A model generated the notes under the pieces. That model searched no databases and had not been told where the DNA came from. It saw only the letters and a program-made list of their open reading frames with translations. The position numbers and the translations under genes are program-made. DNA of 64,000 bases from Plantactinospora soyae (GTDB taxonomy: Bacteria > Actinomycetota > Actinomycetes > Mycobacteriales > Micromonosporaceae), in assembly GCF_014874095.1 (NCBI RefSeq), contig NZ_JADBEB010000001.1:9238001-9302000 (forward strand), written 5' to 3'. Position 1 is the first letter of the stretch, and the number at the start of each line of letters is the position of its first letter. Positions 33,753-42,159 of this stretch are shown here, piece after piece.

Positions 33753-34892
33753 TCAGCGGCTCCACTGACCGGCCAGCCGCGCGGCCAGCGCCCGCAGCCC
33801 CTCGGCCGGACGGCTCATCGCCCGCTCGACCCCACCGTGCGGCTCGCCGCCGAAGTGGTCCACCAGGCTGTGCGTCTCGGTCACGCCGGCCGCCGCCGAC
33901 TCGCGGCGGCCGGCGCTGACCCGGCCGGCCAGCACCACGCAGGGCAGCCCCCGGTCCCGGGCCGCGCCCGCGACCCCGGCCACCACCTTGCCGCGCAGCG
34001 ACTGGTGGTCGAACGAACCCTCCCCGGTGATCACCAGATCCGCCTCGTCGAACGCGGTGTCCAGGCCGGTCAGCCGGGTAACCAGGTCGATGCCCGACTC
34101 ACACCGGCCGCCGAGCGCCAGGACGGCCGCGCCGAGCCCACCGGCCGCACCGCCGCCCGGCAACCCGGCCAGGCCGGGAGGACAACCCGGCAGGTCCCGC
34201 TCCAGCACCACGGCGAGGCGCGTCACCGCGTCGTCGAGCAGGAGTACGTCCTCCCGGGACGCCCCCTTCTGCGGCCCGAACACGTTCGACGCGCCGGTCA
34301 ACCCGGTGAGCGGGTTGTCGACGTCGGTCGCCGCCACCAGCTCCATGCCCCGCAACTGGGGCAGACCCGTGAGGCCGGCCACCCCGAGCAGCGCGGCTCC
34401 GCCGTACGGCAGGGCCATTCCGGTGGCGTCCACCGGTACGGCGTTCAGGGCGGCCAGCAGCCCCGCTCCGGCATCGTTCACGGCCGAGCCGCCCAGCCCG
34501 ATCACGGCGCGCCGGGCCCCGCTCTCCGCCGCCATCGCGACCAGCGCGCCGAGGCCGTACGAGGTGGTCCGCTTCGGGTCCCGCTCGTCCGGGGCCAGCA
34601 GGTGCAGCCCGCACGCCTGGGCACTCTCGACGTACGCCGTCATGCCGTCGGCGGTGAGCAGGATCTCGCCGTCGACCGGCCGGCCCAACGGGTCGACGGT
34701 GGGCACCGGCACCCGACGTCCGGGCACGGCGCCGGCGAGTACCTCGACGAAGCCGGGTCCCCCGTCGGAAAGCGGCCTGAGCACCAGTTCGTCGTCCGGC
34801 GCGGTCTCCCGCCATCCGGCGCGTACCGCGGTCGCCACCTCGGCCGCCGACAGGGTGCCGGCGAACTTGTCCGGACAGATCAGGATCCGCAT
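33753..34892 (-). CDS. Glycerate kinase (GlxK/GarK type)
   Basis: A 379-residue kinase phosphorylating D-glycerate to a phosphoglycerate. It begins RILICPDKFAGTLSAAEVA and has RPLSDGGPGFVEVL, GLGGSAVNDAGAG, the FGPQKGA loop and ITGEGSFDHQSLRGK, all typical of the GK-II bacterial family. The ATG at 34892 starts the fold directly; the longer open frame upstream overlaps nadA and is a shadow. It is divergent from nadA with ~60 bases between. Rv2205c holds the same position in M. tuberculosis. Confidence 0.94.
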   Translation of the reverse strand: MRILICPDKFAGTLSAAEVATAVRAGWRETAPDDELVLRPLSDGGPGFVEVLAGAVPGRRVPVPTVDPLGRPVDGEILLTADGMTAYVESAQACGLHLLAPDERDPKRTTSYGLGALVAMAAESGARRAVIGLGGSAVNDAGAGLLAALNAVPVDATGMALPYGGAALLGVAGLTGLPQLRGMELVAATDVDNPLTGLTGASNVFGPQKGASREDVLLLDDAVTRLAVVLERDLPGCPPGLAGLPGGGAAGGLGAAVLALGGRCESGIDLVTRLTGLDTAFDEADLVITGEGSFDHQSLRGKVVAGVAGAARDRGLPCVVLAGRVSAGRRESAAAGVTETHSLVDHFGGEPHGGVERAMSRPAEGLRALAARLAGQWSR

Positions 34893-34948
34893 GGACGGCA
34901 AGTGTGGCAGGCCACATCCGTGCGGCGGGAAAGCGGTCCCCGCTGTGC

Positions 34949-34964
34949 AAGCATGGTGAACGTG
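34949..34964 (+). promoter_or_regulatory. -10-like hexamer before nadA
   Basis: AAGCAT (34949-34954), 7 bases, then GTG at 34962. Weaker than the other examples because the first base is not T. Confidence 0.35.
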
Positions 34965-36131
34965 ACTTCGACGTGGCTTGAGCCGTCCAGCACCGCGACC
35001 GCCCTGCTGCTGCTCGGCCGGGGTACCGACCCGGCCAGCGAGCGCGGGGTGGACTGTCCCGGCGAGCTTCCGCCGCCCAGCGACCCGAATCTCGTCGCCC
35101 GGGCGACGGCGGCGAAGGCGAAGCTGGGCCAACGGGTGTTCGTGCTCGGCCACCACTACCAACGTGACGAGGTCATCCAGTTCGCCGACGTCACCGGCGA
35201 CTCGTTCAAACTCGCCCGGGAGGCCGCCGCCCGACCGGACGCGGAGTACATCGTCTTCTGCGGCGTGCACTTCATGGCCGAGAGCGCGGACATCCTCACC
35301 ACCGAGGCGCAGCGGGTGGTCCTGCCCGACCTGGCCGCCGGCTGCTCGATGGCGGACATGGCGGCGCTGCCCCAGGTCGAGTCCGCGTGGGAGACGCTCG
35401 CGGAGGTGGGTGTCGCCGATTCGACCGTGCCGGTGACCTACATGAACTCCTCGGCCGACATCAAGGGCTTCGTCGGGCGCAACGGTGGCGTGGTCTGCAC
35501 CTCGTCCAACGCCGAGCGGGCCCTGCAGTGGGCGTTCGAGCGGGGCCAGCGGGTGCTCTTCCTGCCCGACCAGCACCTGGGCCGGAACACGGCGGTACTG
35601 AAGATGGGCCTGGACGCCGACGACTGCGTGCTCTACGACCCGCACAAGCCCGGCGGCGGGCTGACCGCGAAGCAGTTGCGGGAAGCCAAGATGATCCTGT
35701 GGCGGGGACACTGCTCGGTGCACGGCCGGTTCACGCTCAGCAGCGTGGAAGAGGTCCGGATGCGGGTGCCCGGGGTCAACGTCCTGGTCCACCCCGAGTG
35801 CCGGTACGACGTGGTGACCGCCGCCGACCAGGTCGGCTCGACGGAGTACATCATCTCGACCATCGAGGCGGCGCCGGCCGGCTCGGCGTGGGCGATCGGC
35901 ACCGAACTGAACCTGGTCCGCCGGCTCGCGAACGCCCATCCGGACAAGCAGATCATGTTCCTGGACCGGGCCGTCTGCTACTGCTCGACGATGAACCGGA
36001 TCGACCTGCCGCACCTGGTCTGGTCGCTGGAGGAACTCGTCGCCGGCCGGGTACCGAACCAGATCACCGTGGATCCGGACACCGCGTACCACGCCCGGGT
36101 GGCCCTGGACCAGATGCTCGCACTGCCGTGA
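34962..36131 (+). CDS. nadA: Quinolinate synthase
   Basis: A 389-residue 4Fe-4S enzyme that condenses iminoaspartate and dihydroxyacetone phosphate to quinolinate for NAD. Motifs: VFVLGHHYQRDEVI, GDSFKLAREAA, the first Cys in IVFCGVHFMAE, VPVTYMNSSADIK and the late Cys cluster in RAVCYCSTMNRID. I prefer GTG at 34962 (TSTWLEP), in line with the -10 spacing; ATG at 34953 is possible. nadB and nadC are not adjacent, which is unusual for actinobacteria, where nadABC is common. Confidence 0.94.
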   Translation: MTSTWLEPSSTATALLLLGRGTDPASERGVDCPGELPPPSDPNLVARATAAKAKLGQRVFVLGHHYQRDEVIQFADVTGDSFKLAREAAARPDAEYIVFCGVHFMAESADILTTEAQRVVLPDLAAGCSMADMAALPQVESAWETLAEVGVADSTVPVTYMNSSADIKGFVGRNGGVVCTSSNAERALQWAFERGQRVLFLPDQHLGRNTAVLKMGLDADDCVLYDPHKPGGGLTAKQLREAKMILWRGHCSVHGRFTLSSVEEVRMRVPGVNVLVHPECRYDVVTAADQVGSTEYIISTIEAAPAGSAWAIGTELNLVRRLANAHPDKQIMFLDRAVCYCSTMNRIDLPHLVWSLEELVAGRVPNQITVDPDTAYHARVALDQMLALP

Positions 36132-36387
36132 CCGTCCGCCATCACGGAAAGTAGCGAATTCGGCACGGATTTCTGTCCCCGTCCCCGTTTCGTGCCATCC
36201 GTTGCGCTGTGACCGCTCTTTTTTCGTAACGGAGCGCTATGCTGCCGGGGGCCGCGACAGAGCCGTGCCGTGACATTGAAGATGCCGCGACGATCCGGCC
36301 CCGCCACGGGGAGCGGGAGTGTGGACCGGATGGTCCACCCTCGCGGACAACATCGACGTAGAGCACACCGACCCGCTGGAGGTTGCG
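36132..36387 (+). promoter_or_regulatory. Intergenic region with probable promoter for the MurA-type gene
   Basis: A -10-like TATGCT at 36238-36243 follows a run of T (36219-36225). An imperfect GGCACG...CGTGCC pair near 36159-36196 may end nadA. No gene is seen apart from a possible earlier start of the next one. Confidence 0.4.
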
Positions 36388-37743
36388 TTGACCGACGACG
36401 TCCTGGTCGTACACGGAGGTACGCCCCTTTCCGGGCAGATCCGGGTACGCGGCGCGAAGAATCTCGTCTCCAAGGCGATGGTCGCCGCCCTGCTCGGCGA
36501 CGAACCCAGCCGACTCTTCGACGTGCCGCGGATCCGTGACGTCGAAGTGGTCCGCGGCCTGCTCGAACTGCACGGCGTGAAGGTCACCGACGGCGTCGAG
36601 GACGGCGAACTGGTCTTCGATCCGGCCAACGTCGAGAGCGCCAGCACCGACGAGATCAACGTGCACGCCGGATCGAGCCGGATCCCGATCCTGTTCTGCG
36701 GTCCGCTGCTGCACCGGCTCGGCCACGCGTTCATCCCGGACCTCGGCGGCTGCCACATCGGCCCCCGGCCGATCGACTTCCACATCCAGGCGCTGCGGCA
36801 GTTCGGCGCGGTCGTCGACAAGACCCCCGAGGGGATGCACCTCACCGCCCCCACCGGCCTGCACGGGACCAAGTTCGAGCTGCCGTACCCGAGTGTGGGT
36901 GCCACCGAGCAGGTGCTGCTGACCGCGGTGCTCGCCGAGGGCGTCACCGAGCTGCGCAACGCCGCCGTCGAGCCGGAGATCATCGACCTGATCTGCATCC
37001 TGCAGAAGATGGGCGCGATCATCAAGGTGCACACCGACCGGGTGATCGAGGTGCAGGGTGTGGCCCGGCTGAGCGGCTACACGCACCGGCCGATCCCGGA
37101 CCGGATCGAGGCCGCGAGCTGGGCCGCCGCCGCCCTCGCCACCGGGGGCCGGGTCGAGGTGCTGGGCGCCGAGCAGGCCGACATGATGACCTTCCTGAAC
37201 GTCTTCCGGTCGGTCGGCGGGGCGTACGAGGTCACCGACACCCGGCCGCCCCGGGTGGGCAGCGCCGGCCAGGAGGGCGGCATCCGGTTCTGGCACCCGG
37301 GCGGCGAACTCCGGGCGGTGGCCCTGGAGACCGACGTACACCCCGGCTTCATGACCGACTGGCAGCAGCCGCTGGTGGTCGCGCTGACCCAGGCCCGGGG
37401 CCTGTCGATCGTGCACGAGACCGTCTACGAGCAGCGGCTGGGCTACACCGAGGCGCTGAACAAGATGGGCGCCACCATCCAGGTCTACCGGGACTGCCTG
37501 GGCGGTACGCCCTGCCGGTTCGGCCGGCGCAACTTCAAGCACTCCGCGGTGATCGCCGGGCCGAGCAAGTTGCACGCCGCCGACCTGGTGATCCCCGACC
37601 TGCGGGCCGGGTTCAGCCACCTGATCGCCGCGCTGGCCGCCGAGGGCACCTCCCGGGTCTACGGCGTCGACCTGATCAACCGTGGGTACGAGGACTTCGA
37701 GGCCAAGTTGTCCGCTCTGGGCGCCCACGTCGAGCGTCCGTAA
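36388..37743 (+). CDS. murA: UDP-N-acetylglucosamine 1-carboxyvinyltransferase (MurA family)
   Basis: A ~451-residue EPSP-synthase-fold enzyme transferring enolpyruvate from PEP to UDP-GlcNAc, the first committed step of peptidoglycan synthesis. The KN pair is in VRGAKNLVSKAM and the catalytic Cys in DLGGCHIGPRPIDFHI, so it should be fosfomycin-sensitive. VGATEQVLLTA and the C-terminal DLRAGFSHLIAALAAEG are conserved. TTG at 36388 has GGAGG 5 bases upstream; GTG at 36319 would add 23 residues. Some actinobacteria have two MurA-like genes; whether this is the main one is not visible. Confidence 0.9.
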   Translation: MTDDVLVVHGGTPLSGQIRVRGAKNLVSKAMVAALLGDEPSRLFDVPRIRDVEVVRGLLELHGVKVTDGVEDGELVFDPANVESASTDEINVHAGSSRIPILFCGPLLHRLGHAFIPDLGGCHIGPRPIDFHIQALRQFGAVVDKTPEGMHLTAPTGLHGTKFELPYPSVGATEQVLLTAVLAEGVTELRNAAVEPEIIDLICILQKMGAIIKVHTDRVIEVQGVARLSGYTHRPIPDRIEAASWAAAALATGGRVEVLGAEQADMMTFLNVFRSVGGAYEVTDTRPPRVGSAGQEGGIRFWHPGGELRAVALETDVHPGFMTDWQQPLVVALTQARGLSIVHETVYEQRLGYTEALNKMGATIQVYRDCLGGTPCRFGRRNFKHSAVIAGPSKLHAADLVIPDLRAGFSHLIAALAAEGTSRVYGVDLINRGYEDFEAKLSALGAHVERP

Positions 37744-37866
37744 CCGGTCCTGCACGACCGACAGCGGTCAGCCGGTACCGAACCCCCCGACGCCGGTCCC
37801 GGCTGGCCGACCGGTCCTTCCGCTCCTGCCCCGTACCGCGAGGTGCGGGGCGGGCCCGCGGTTGGC

Positions 37867-37881
37867 TACCCTTCATCCGTG
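37867..37881 (+). promoter_or_regulatory. -10 hexamer with leaderless start for the DUF3043 gene
   Basis: TACCCT (37867-37872), 6 bases, GTG (37879). Confidence 0.6.
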
Positions 37882-38484
37882 CCGTCGCTGTTTCGTCGAA
37901 AGTCCGCCGACCTCGTCGAGGATGCCGTCTCACAGGTGTCCCCCGAGGAGTCCTCGTCCGCCCGCCCTCGGGGCTACACCCCGAGCAAGAAGGAGTTGGG
38001 CCGGGAGACTCCGAAGCGGCCGAACGCCGGCCGCCGCCCGGCGGCCGACACCAAGCCGCTCAGCAAGCAGGAGGCGCGGGAGCGGCGCCGAGTCCTGCGG
38101 GCCGAGTCCGCCGCCGAGTTCCGGCGTGAGGGCGGCCCCCGGGACCGCGCCCCGGAGCGGGGACTCGCCCGTGACGTGGTCGACTCCCGGCGTACGGTCG
38201 GCACCTGGTTCTTCGGTGGCGCCCTGGTCGTCCTGATCGGTTCGGCGAACACCATGCCCCCGGCGGTACGGTTCGGCTCCAACCTGCTCTGGGGTCTGCT
38301 GGCCATCGCACTGGTGATCGACTCCGTGCTGATCTCCCGGCGGATCAAGAAGCTGGTCCGGCAGCGGTTCCCCAAGACCGATCAGCGGATGGGTTCGCTC
38401 TACCTCTACGCGATCATGCGCGCGATCACCTTCCGCCGGATGCGTGCCCCAACCCCCCGAGTCAAGATCGGCGACTCCGTCTGA
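37879..38484 (+). CDS. DUF3043 membrane protein
   Basis: A 201-residue actinobacterial protein with a long charged cytoplasmic N-terminus (many Lys/Arg/Glu, e.g. YTPSKKELGRETPKRPN), two membrane helices (~110-150) and a basic C-terminus ending FRRMRAPTPRVKIGDSV. This is the DUF3043 pattern; its function is not known. Rv2206 of M. tuberculosis appears to be the counterpart by position. Its TGA is fused to palindromic element copy 2. Confidence 0.9.
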   Translation: MPSLFRRKSADLVEDAVSQVSPEESSSARPRGYTPSKKELGRETPKRPNAGRRPAADTKPLSKQEARERRRVLRAESAAEFRREGGPRDRAPERGLARDVVDSRRTVGTWFFGGALVVLIGSANTMPPAVRFGSNLLWGLLAIALVIDSVLISRRIKKLVRQRFPKTDQRMGSLYLYAIMRAITFRRMRAPTPRVKIGDSV

Positions 38485-38485
38485 G

Positions 38486-38543
38486 GTGTAAGGAAGGGCC
38501 CCTTCTTATCGCTTTTTGCATAAGAAGGGGCCCTTCCTAACAC
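38486..38543 (-). repeat. Palindromic element, copy 2 of 3 (most symmetric)
   Basis: 24-base arms (38486-38509 and 38520-38543) pair with a single mismatch around the loop CGCTTTTTGC. Read on the minus strand the loop is GCAAAAAGCG, matching the loops of copies 1 and 3, so the element has a direction. It begins one base after the TGA of the DUF3043 gene. The following ~85 bases are low-complexity CGCAC-rich DNA with no gene. Confidence 0.9.
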
Positions 38544-38629
38544 GCGGCGCCGACCGCACCCGCGCACACCGAGCGCAGCACGCCCACCCGCGCACCCGCA
38601 CCACGCACGCGGCGCGCCGGCAGCCGGGC

Positions 38630-38938
38630 TCAGGGGATGCCGAGCAGGCGGAGCAGTGCCGCCGTACCGGCCGCGGCCACCACGACCGCGATGAAGGGGG
38701 CGCGCCGCCAGGCCAGCGCGGCACCGACCAGCACTCCGGTCGGGCGGGCGAAGCCGGCGAAGGCGCCGGCCTCGGTCAGCGCGGCGGTCACGGCCAGCGC
38801 CGCGAGCAGCGCCGCCGCCGCCATCGGCAGGAGCCGGTGTACCCGGTCGGGGAGGGTCAGCCGGTCCCGCAGCACCACTCCGGAGAGCCGGAAGGCGTAC
38901 GTGCCGACGGCCAGGGTCAGGATCACGGCGATCAGCAC
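38630..38938 (-). CDS. azlD: AzlD-type branched-chain amino acid exporter subunit
   Basis: A 102-residue membrane protein with four predicted helices and the AzlD signature GTYAFRLSG near the N-terminus, followed by LPMAAAALLAALAV. It forms a two-part exporter with AzlC. GTG at 38938 overlaps the azlC stop by 7 bases, so the two are translated together. Confidence 0.88.
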   Translation of the reverse strand: MLIAVILTLAVGTYAFRLSGVVLRDRLTLPDRVHRLLPMAAAALLAALAVTAALTEAGAFAGFARPTGVLVGAALAWRRAPFIAVVVAAAGTAALLRLLGIP

Positions 38939-39636
38939 GGCCGCGCCCGGTGCCGGCCGCGGCGGGGCAGCAGAAGTACGGCGAGGCCGCTGAGCGCGAG
39001 CAGGATCGGCAGGCCGGCCGGCAGCACGGGCGTGACGAGCACCGCCACCGCCGCGCCGACCAGCGCCACCCGACGGGTCTCCGGTTCCCGCAGCGCGGGC
39101 AGCAGCAGGGCCAGCAGACCGGCGGGGAAGGCCGCGTCCAGCCCCAGCCGGAGCGGGTCGCCGACCCGGCTGGCCAGCAGCACCCCGGCCAGGGTGCCCA
39201 GGTTCCAGGCGAAGAAGAGGACGATGCCGGCCAGCCAGAAGGCCCGGCGCCGGCCGGCCGGGTCCGGTTGGGCCAGCGCGAACGCGGTGGCCTCGTCGGT
39301 CATCAGGTGACTGCCGAGCAGCCGGTCGCGCCACCGCCGGCCCAGCACGTCGCCGAGGACCAGTCCGAACGGCAGATGCCGGGCGTTGAGCAGCAGCCCG
39401 GCGAAGACCGCCGCGACCGGACTGCCGGCCGCGATCAACCCGACGGCCATGAACTGGGCGCCGCCGGCGTACAACAGGGTGGACATCGCGATGGTCGCCA
39501 GGACGGGCAGGCCCGCGGCCACGGCGACGGCACCGAAGGAGGCGCCGATCGCGACGATCGCCACCCCGATCGCCCCGACGTCGCGCAACAGCGCGGGTGT
39601 TGATGCGGGTGTCGCCGTTCGTTCTGCCGTACGCAT
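38932..39636 (-). CDS. azlC: AzlC-type branched-chain amino acid exporter subunit
   Basis: A 234-residue polytopic membrane protein of the AzlC family (GASFGAVAVAAGLPVLATIAMS, YAGGAQFMAVGLIAAG, LLNARHLPFGLVL). With AzlD it exports branched-chain or other hydrophobic amino acids or analogues. It is divergent from an XRE-cupin regulator across 54 bases that hold two matched palindromes, so its expression is probably set by that regulator. Confidence 0.92.
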   Translation of the reverse strand: MRTAERTATPASTPALLRDVGAIGVAIVAIGASFGAVAVAAGLPVLATIAMSTLLYAGGAQFMAVGLIAAGSPVAAVFAGLLLNARHLPFGLVLGDVLGRRWRDRLLGSHLMTDEATAFALAQPDPAGRRRAFWLAGIVLFFAWNLGTLAGVLLASRVGDPLRLGLDAAFPAGLLALLLPALREPETRRVALVGAAVAVLVTPVLPAGLPILLALSGLAVLLLPRRGRHRARPC

Positions 39637-39637
39637 G

Positions 39638-39680
39638 GTTCAAAATGATGAACGCAGTACACCTGTTCGTCAAGCCGAAC
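39638..39680. promoter_or_regulatory. Two matched operator palindromes between azlC and its regulator
   Basis: GTTCA-N6-TGAAC at 39638-39653 and GTTCG-N6-CGAAC at 39665-39680, 27 bases apart. Both fit GTTCR-N6-YGAAC. They fill most of the 54-base divergent gap and are the likely binding sites of the XRE-cupin protein. Confidence 0.7.
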
Positions 39681-39690
39681 GGATGGACCG

Positions 39691-40263
39691 ATGAACCGAA
39701 CGACCTCTCGTGCCGACAACTCCCCCGTACCCGCCATCGCCGCCGCGCTGCGCCGGGAGCGGGAGCGGGTCGGGATCTCCCTCGCCGAGTTGGCCCGCAG
39801 AGCCGGGATCGCCAAGTCGACCCTGTCCCAACTTGAGGCCGGCAGCGGCAACCCGAGCGTGGAAACCGTCTGGGCCCTGGGCGTCGCGCTCGGCGTACCG
39901 TTCAGCCGGCTGGTGGAGCAGCCACCGCCCGCCGTACGGGTGATCCGGGCCGGGGACGGTCCCGGGCTGCGCTCGCAGCAGGCGGAGTTCACCGGCACGC
40001 TGCTCGCCGCCGGTGCGGCCCACGTCCGCCGCGACATCTACCTGATCGAGCTGGAGCCCGGGGCGGTACGCGACGCGGAGCCGCACATCCCGGGCAGCGT
40101 CGAGCACGTGGTGGTGGCCGCCGGCCGGCTGCGCACCGGGCCGTCCACCGAACCCGTCGAACTCGGCCCCGGCGACTACGTCACCTTCCCCGGCGACGTC
40201 CCGCACGGCTACGAGGCGCTCGCCCCGGGCACCTTTCTCGTGCTGGTGATGGAACACCCCTGA
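39691..40263 (+). CDS. XRE-family regulator with C-terminal cupin domain
   Basis: A 190-residue regulator: helix-turn-helix (~15-70, ISLAELARRAGIAKSTLSQLE ... NPSVETVWALGVALGV, read in parts) and a small beta-barrel cupin (~110-185) with PHIPGSVEHVVVAAG and PGDYVTFPGDVPHGYEAL, whose His residues may bind metal or ligand. Divergent from azlCD. Such regulators commonly control amino acid exporters next to them. Confidence 0.92.
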   Translation: MNRTTSRADNSPVPAIAAALRRERERVGISLAELARRAGIAKSTLSQLEAGSGNPSVETVWALGVALGVPFSRLVEQPPPAVRVIRAGDGPGLRSQQAEFTGTLLAAGAAHVRRDIYLIELEPGAVRDAEPHIPGSVEHVVVAAGRLRTGPSTEPVELGPGDYVTFPGDVPHGYEALAPGTFLVLVMEHP

Positions 40264-40345
40264 ACGGGCCGGCGTACCGGCGTCCAGACCGGGGCCGACC
40301 GGCCGAGCGGAGCGGATGTCGACGACTCCGGCGTGCCGAACCCGG

Positions 40346-41341
40346 TCAGACGGGCTCGACCGGGGCCGGTGCCCGGTAGAGCCGGGTGACGACGTCCTCG
40401 ATGTCCGGCTCCACGATGGCGATGTCCCGCAACGCGACCAACCGGGCCAACCCGGCCACCACCTCGGAGGCGGTGACCGACTCACAGGCGAAGACCAGTC
40501 GCCGCCCGTCGGCCTCGGTACGCAGTAGTGGCGCACCGACCAGCACCGGCGGTGCGGCCAACGGCTCGTCCAGGTCGGCCACCACCAGGCGCCGCGACCC
40601 GTACCGGGCGTGCAGCGCCTCGATCGACCCGTCGTGCACCACCCGGCCGTGGTCGATCACCACCAGCCGCCGGCAGAGCCGCTCGATGTCGGCGAGGTCG
40701 TGCGTGGTGAGCAGCAGCGTGGTGTCGCCGGCCCGGCCGAGTTCGGCGAGGAAGGACCGGACCGCCTGCCGGCTCACCACGTCCAGCCCGATCGTCGGCT
40801 CGTCCAGGAAGAGCACCTCCGGCCGGTGCAGCAACGCGGCCGTCAACTCGCCGCGCATCCGCTGGCCGAGCGAGAGCTGCCGTACCGGGATGTCGAGGAA
40901 GCCGTCGAGGTCGAGCAGGGCCCGGCAGCGCCGCAGCCGGGCGGCGTGCTCGGCGGCGGGTACCCGGTAGATGTGCCGGAGCAGGTCGAACGAGTCCCGC
41001 AGCGGCAGATCCCACCAGAGCTGCGAGCGCTGCCCGAAGACCACCCCGATCCGCAGCGCCAGCCGGGTGCGCTGCGGCACCGGGATGAGCCCGCAGACCT
41101 GTACCTCGCCGGACGACGGGGTCAGCACGCCGGTGAGCATCTTCAGCGTGGTGGACTTGCCGGCACCGTTCGGCCCGATGTAGCCGATCATCTCGCCCCG
41201 GCGCACGGTCAGGTCGATCCCGTCGACCGCGGCCACCACCCGCTTCGTCCGGCGGAACCGGCCCGCCCGGACCCGTACCACGAAGTCCTTGCGCAGCTCG
41301 CGCACCGCGATCACCGGCTCGTCCGGCCCGGTCCCGGTCAT
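40346..41341 (-). CDS. ABC transporter ATP-binding protein (ABC-2 exporter)
   Basis: A 331-residue ATPase with Walker A GPNGAGKST, Q-loop VVFGQRSQLWW, signature LSLGQRMRGEL, Walker B VLFLDEPTIGLD and switch His in LTTHDLADIE. The C-terminal ~100 residues form the accessory domain typical of NatA-like subunits. The FGQRSQLWWDLP stretch is the mark of the subgroup that works with two different small permeases. Its ATG overlaps the upstream permease stop (ATGA). Confidence 0.94.
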   Translation of the reverse strand: MTGTGPDEPVIAVRELRKDFVVRVRAGRFRRTKRVVAAVDGIDLTVRRGEMIGYIGPNGAGKSTTLKMLTGVLTPSSGEVQVCGLIPVPQRTRLALRIGVVFGQRSQLWWDLPLRDSFDLLRHIYRVPAAEHAARLRRCRALLDLDGFLDIPVRQLSLGQRMRGELTAALLHRPEVLFLDEPTIGLDVVSRQAVRSFLAELGRAGDTTLLLTTHDLADIERLCRRLVVIDHGRVVHDGSIEALHARYGSRRLVVADLDEPLAAPPVLVGAPLLRTEADGRRLVFACESVTASEVVAGLARLVALRDIAIVEPDIEDVVTRLYRAPAPVEPV

Positions 41342-42159
41342 GAGCCGGTACTCCGGTAGTGCCGGACCCCGACCCGCCAGGCGGTTGCCGCGCCCGCCGC
41401 CGCCAGCAGCGCGACGCCCGGGGCGGTCCAGCCCACCCAGGCCGGCAGGCCGAGCGGGTCGGCCCGGCCGAGCAACGCCAGCGCCGGATAGTAGGCCACG
41501 AAACCGAACCCCAGACCGTACGCGAAGACCGCTCGGAACCAGCCACTATAGACGGTCATCGGGTACGTGGTGAAGTCTCGCCCACCGTAGGTGAAAGCGG
41601 CACCCACCTCGCCGGAGTCGATCCACCAGAACGACAGCGTGGCGGTGGCCACGAAGATCGACCCGAAGAACACCACCCCGGCCAGCGGCGCCAGCACGGC
41701 CAACGCCACCCGGCCCGGCGTCCAGGAGACGTCGGCCAGCGCCAACGCGGTCACCAGCACACCGATCCCGAACAGGGACCGGGCCGCCTTGCGCAGCGGA
41801 AGGTCCATCAGGAGCAACTGGGGCAGCGCGCCGAGCGGGCGGACCAGCACCGCGTCGAGCAGCCCGGTCCGGACGTACTGGCGGACCCGCTCGATGCTTC
41901 CCACCGTGAGATCGGCGGTGGCGAAGGCGGCCGAGGAGATCCCGACCATCACCATCGCCTCGGCCCGGTCGAAGCCGCCCAGGTTCCGGGTGACCTGGAA
42001 GAGCACCAGCACGGTGAACACGTCGAACACGGTGGCGCCGACGTTGCCGACGAGGTCGACCACGAACGACGTCCGGTACGACGCCTGTGCCCGGGCCTGT
42101 CCGCGCAGCAGCGCCAGGTACGCCGGCAGCACCCCGATCCGGTACGTCCGGTCAGCCAC
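41338..42159 (-). CDS. ABC-2 family permease
   Basis: A 273-residue six-helix membrane protein. The conserved DVFTVLVLFQVTRNLGGF and LDAVLVRPLGALPQLLL segments identify the permease group that pairs with FGQRSQLWWDLP-type ATPases. GTG at 42159 overlaps the first permease by 8 bases. Second gene of a three-gene operon (permease-permease-ATPase). Cargo unknown. Confidence 0.9.
   Translation of the reverse strand: MADRTYRIGVLPAYLALLRGQARAQASYRTSFVVDLVGNVGATVFDVFTVLVLFQVTRNLGGFDRAEAMVMVGISSAAFATADLTVGSIERVRQYVRTGLLDAVLVRPLGALPQLLLMDLPLRKAARSLFGIGVLVTALALADVSWTPGRVALAVLAPLAGVVFFGSIFVATATLSFWWIDSGEVGAAFTYGGRDFTTYPMTVYSGWFRAVFAYGLGFGFVAYYPALALLGRADPLGLPAWVGWTAPGVALLAAAGAATAWRVGVRHYRSTGS

Noticed and set aside
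34893-36092. Long 5' extension of the glycerate kinase frame
   Set aside because: It runs antisense to nadA; the kinase fold begins at MRILICPDKF.
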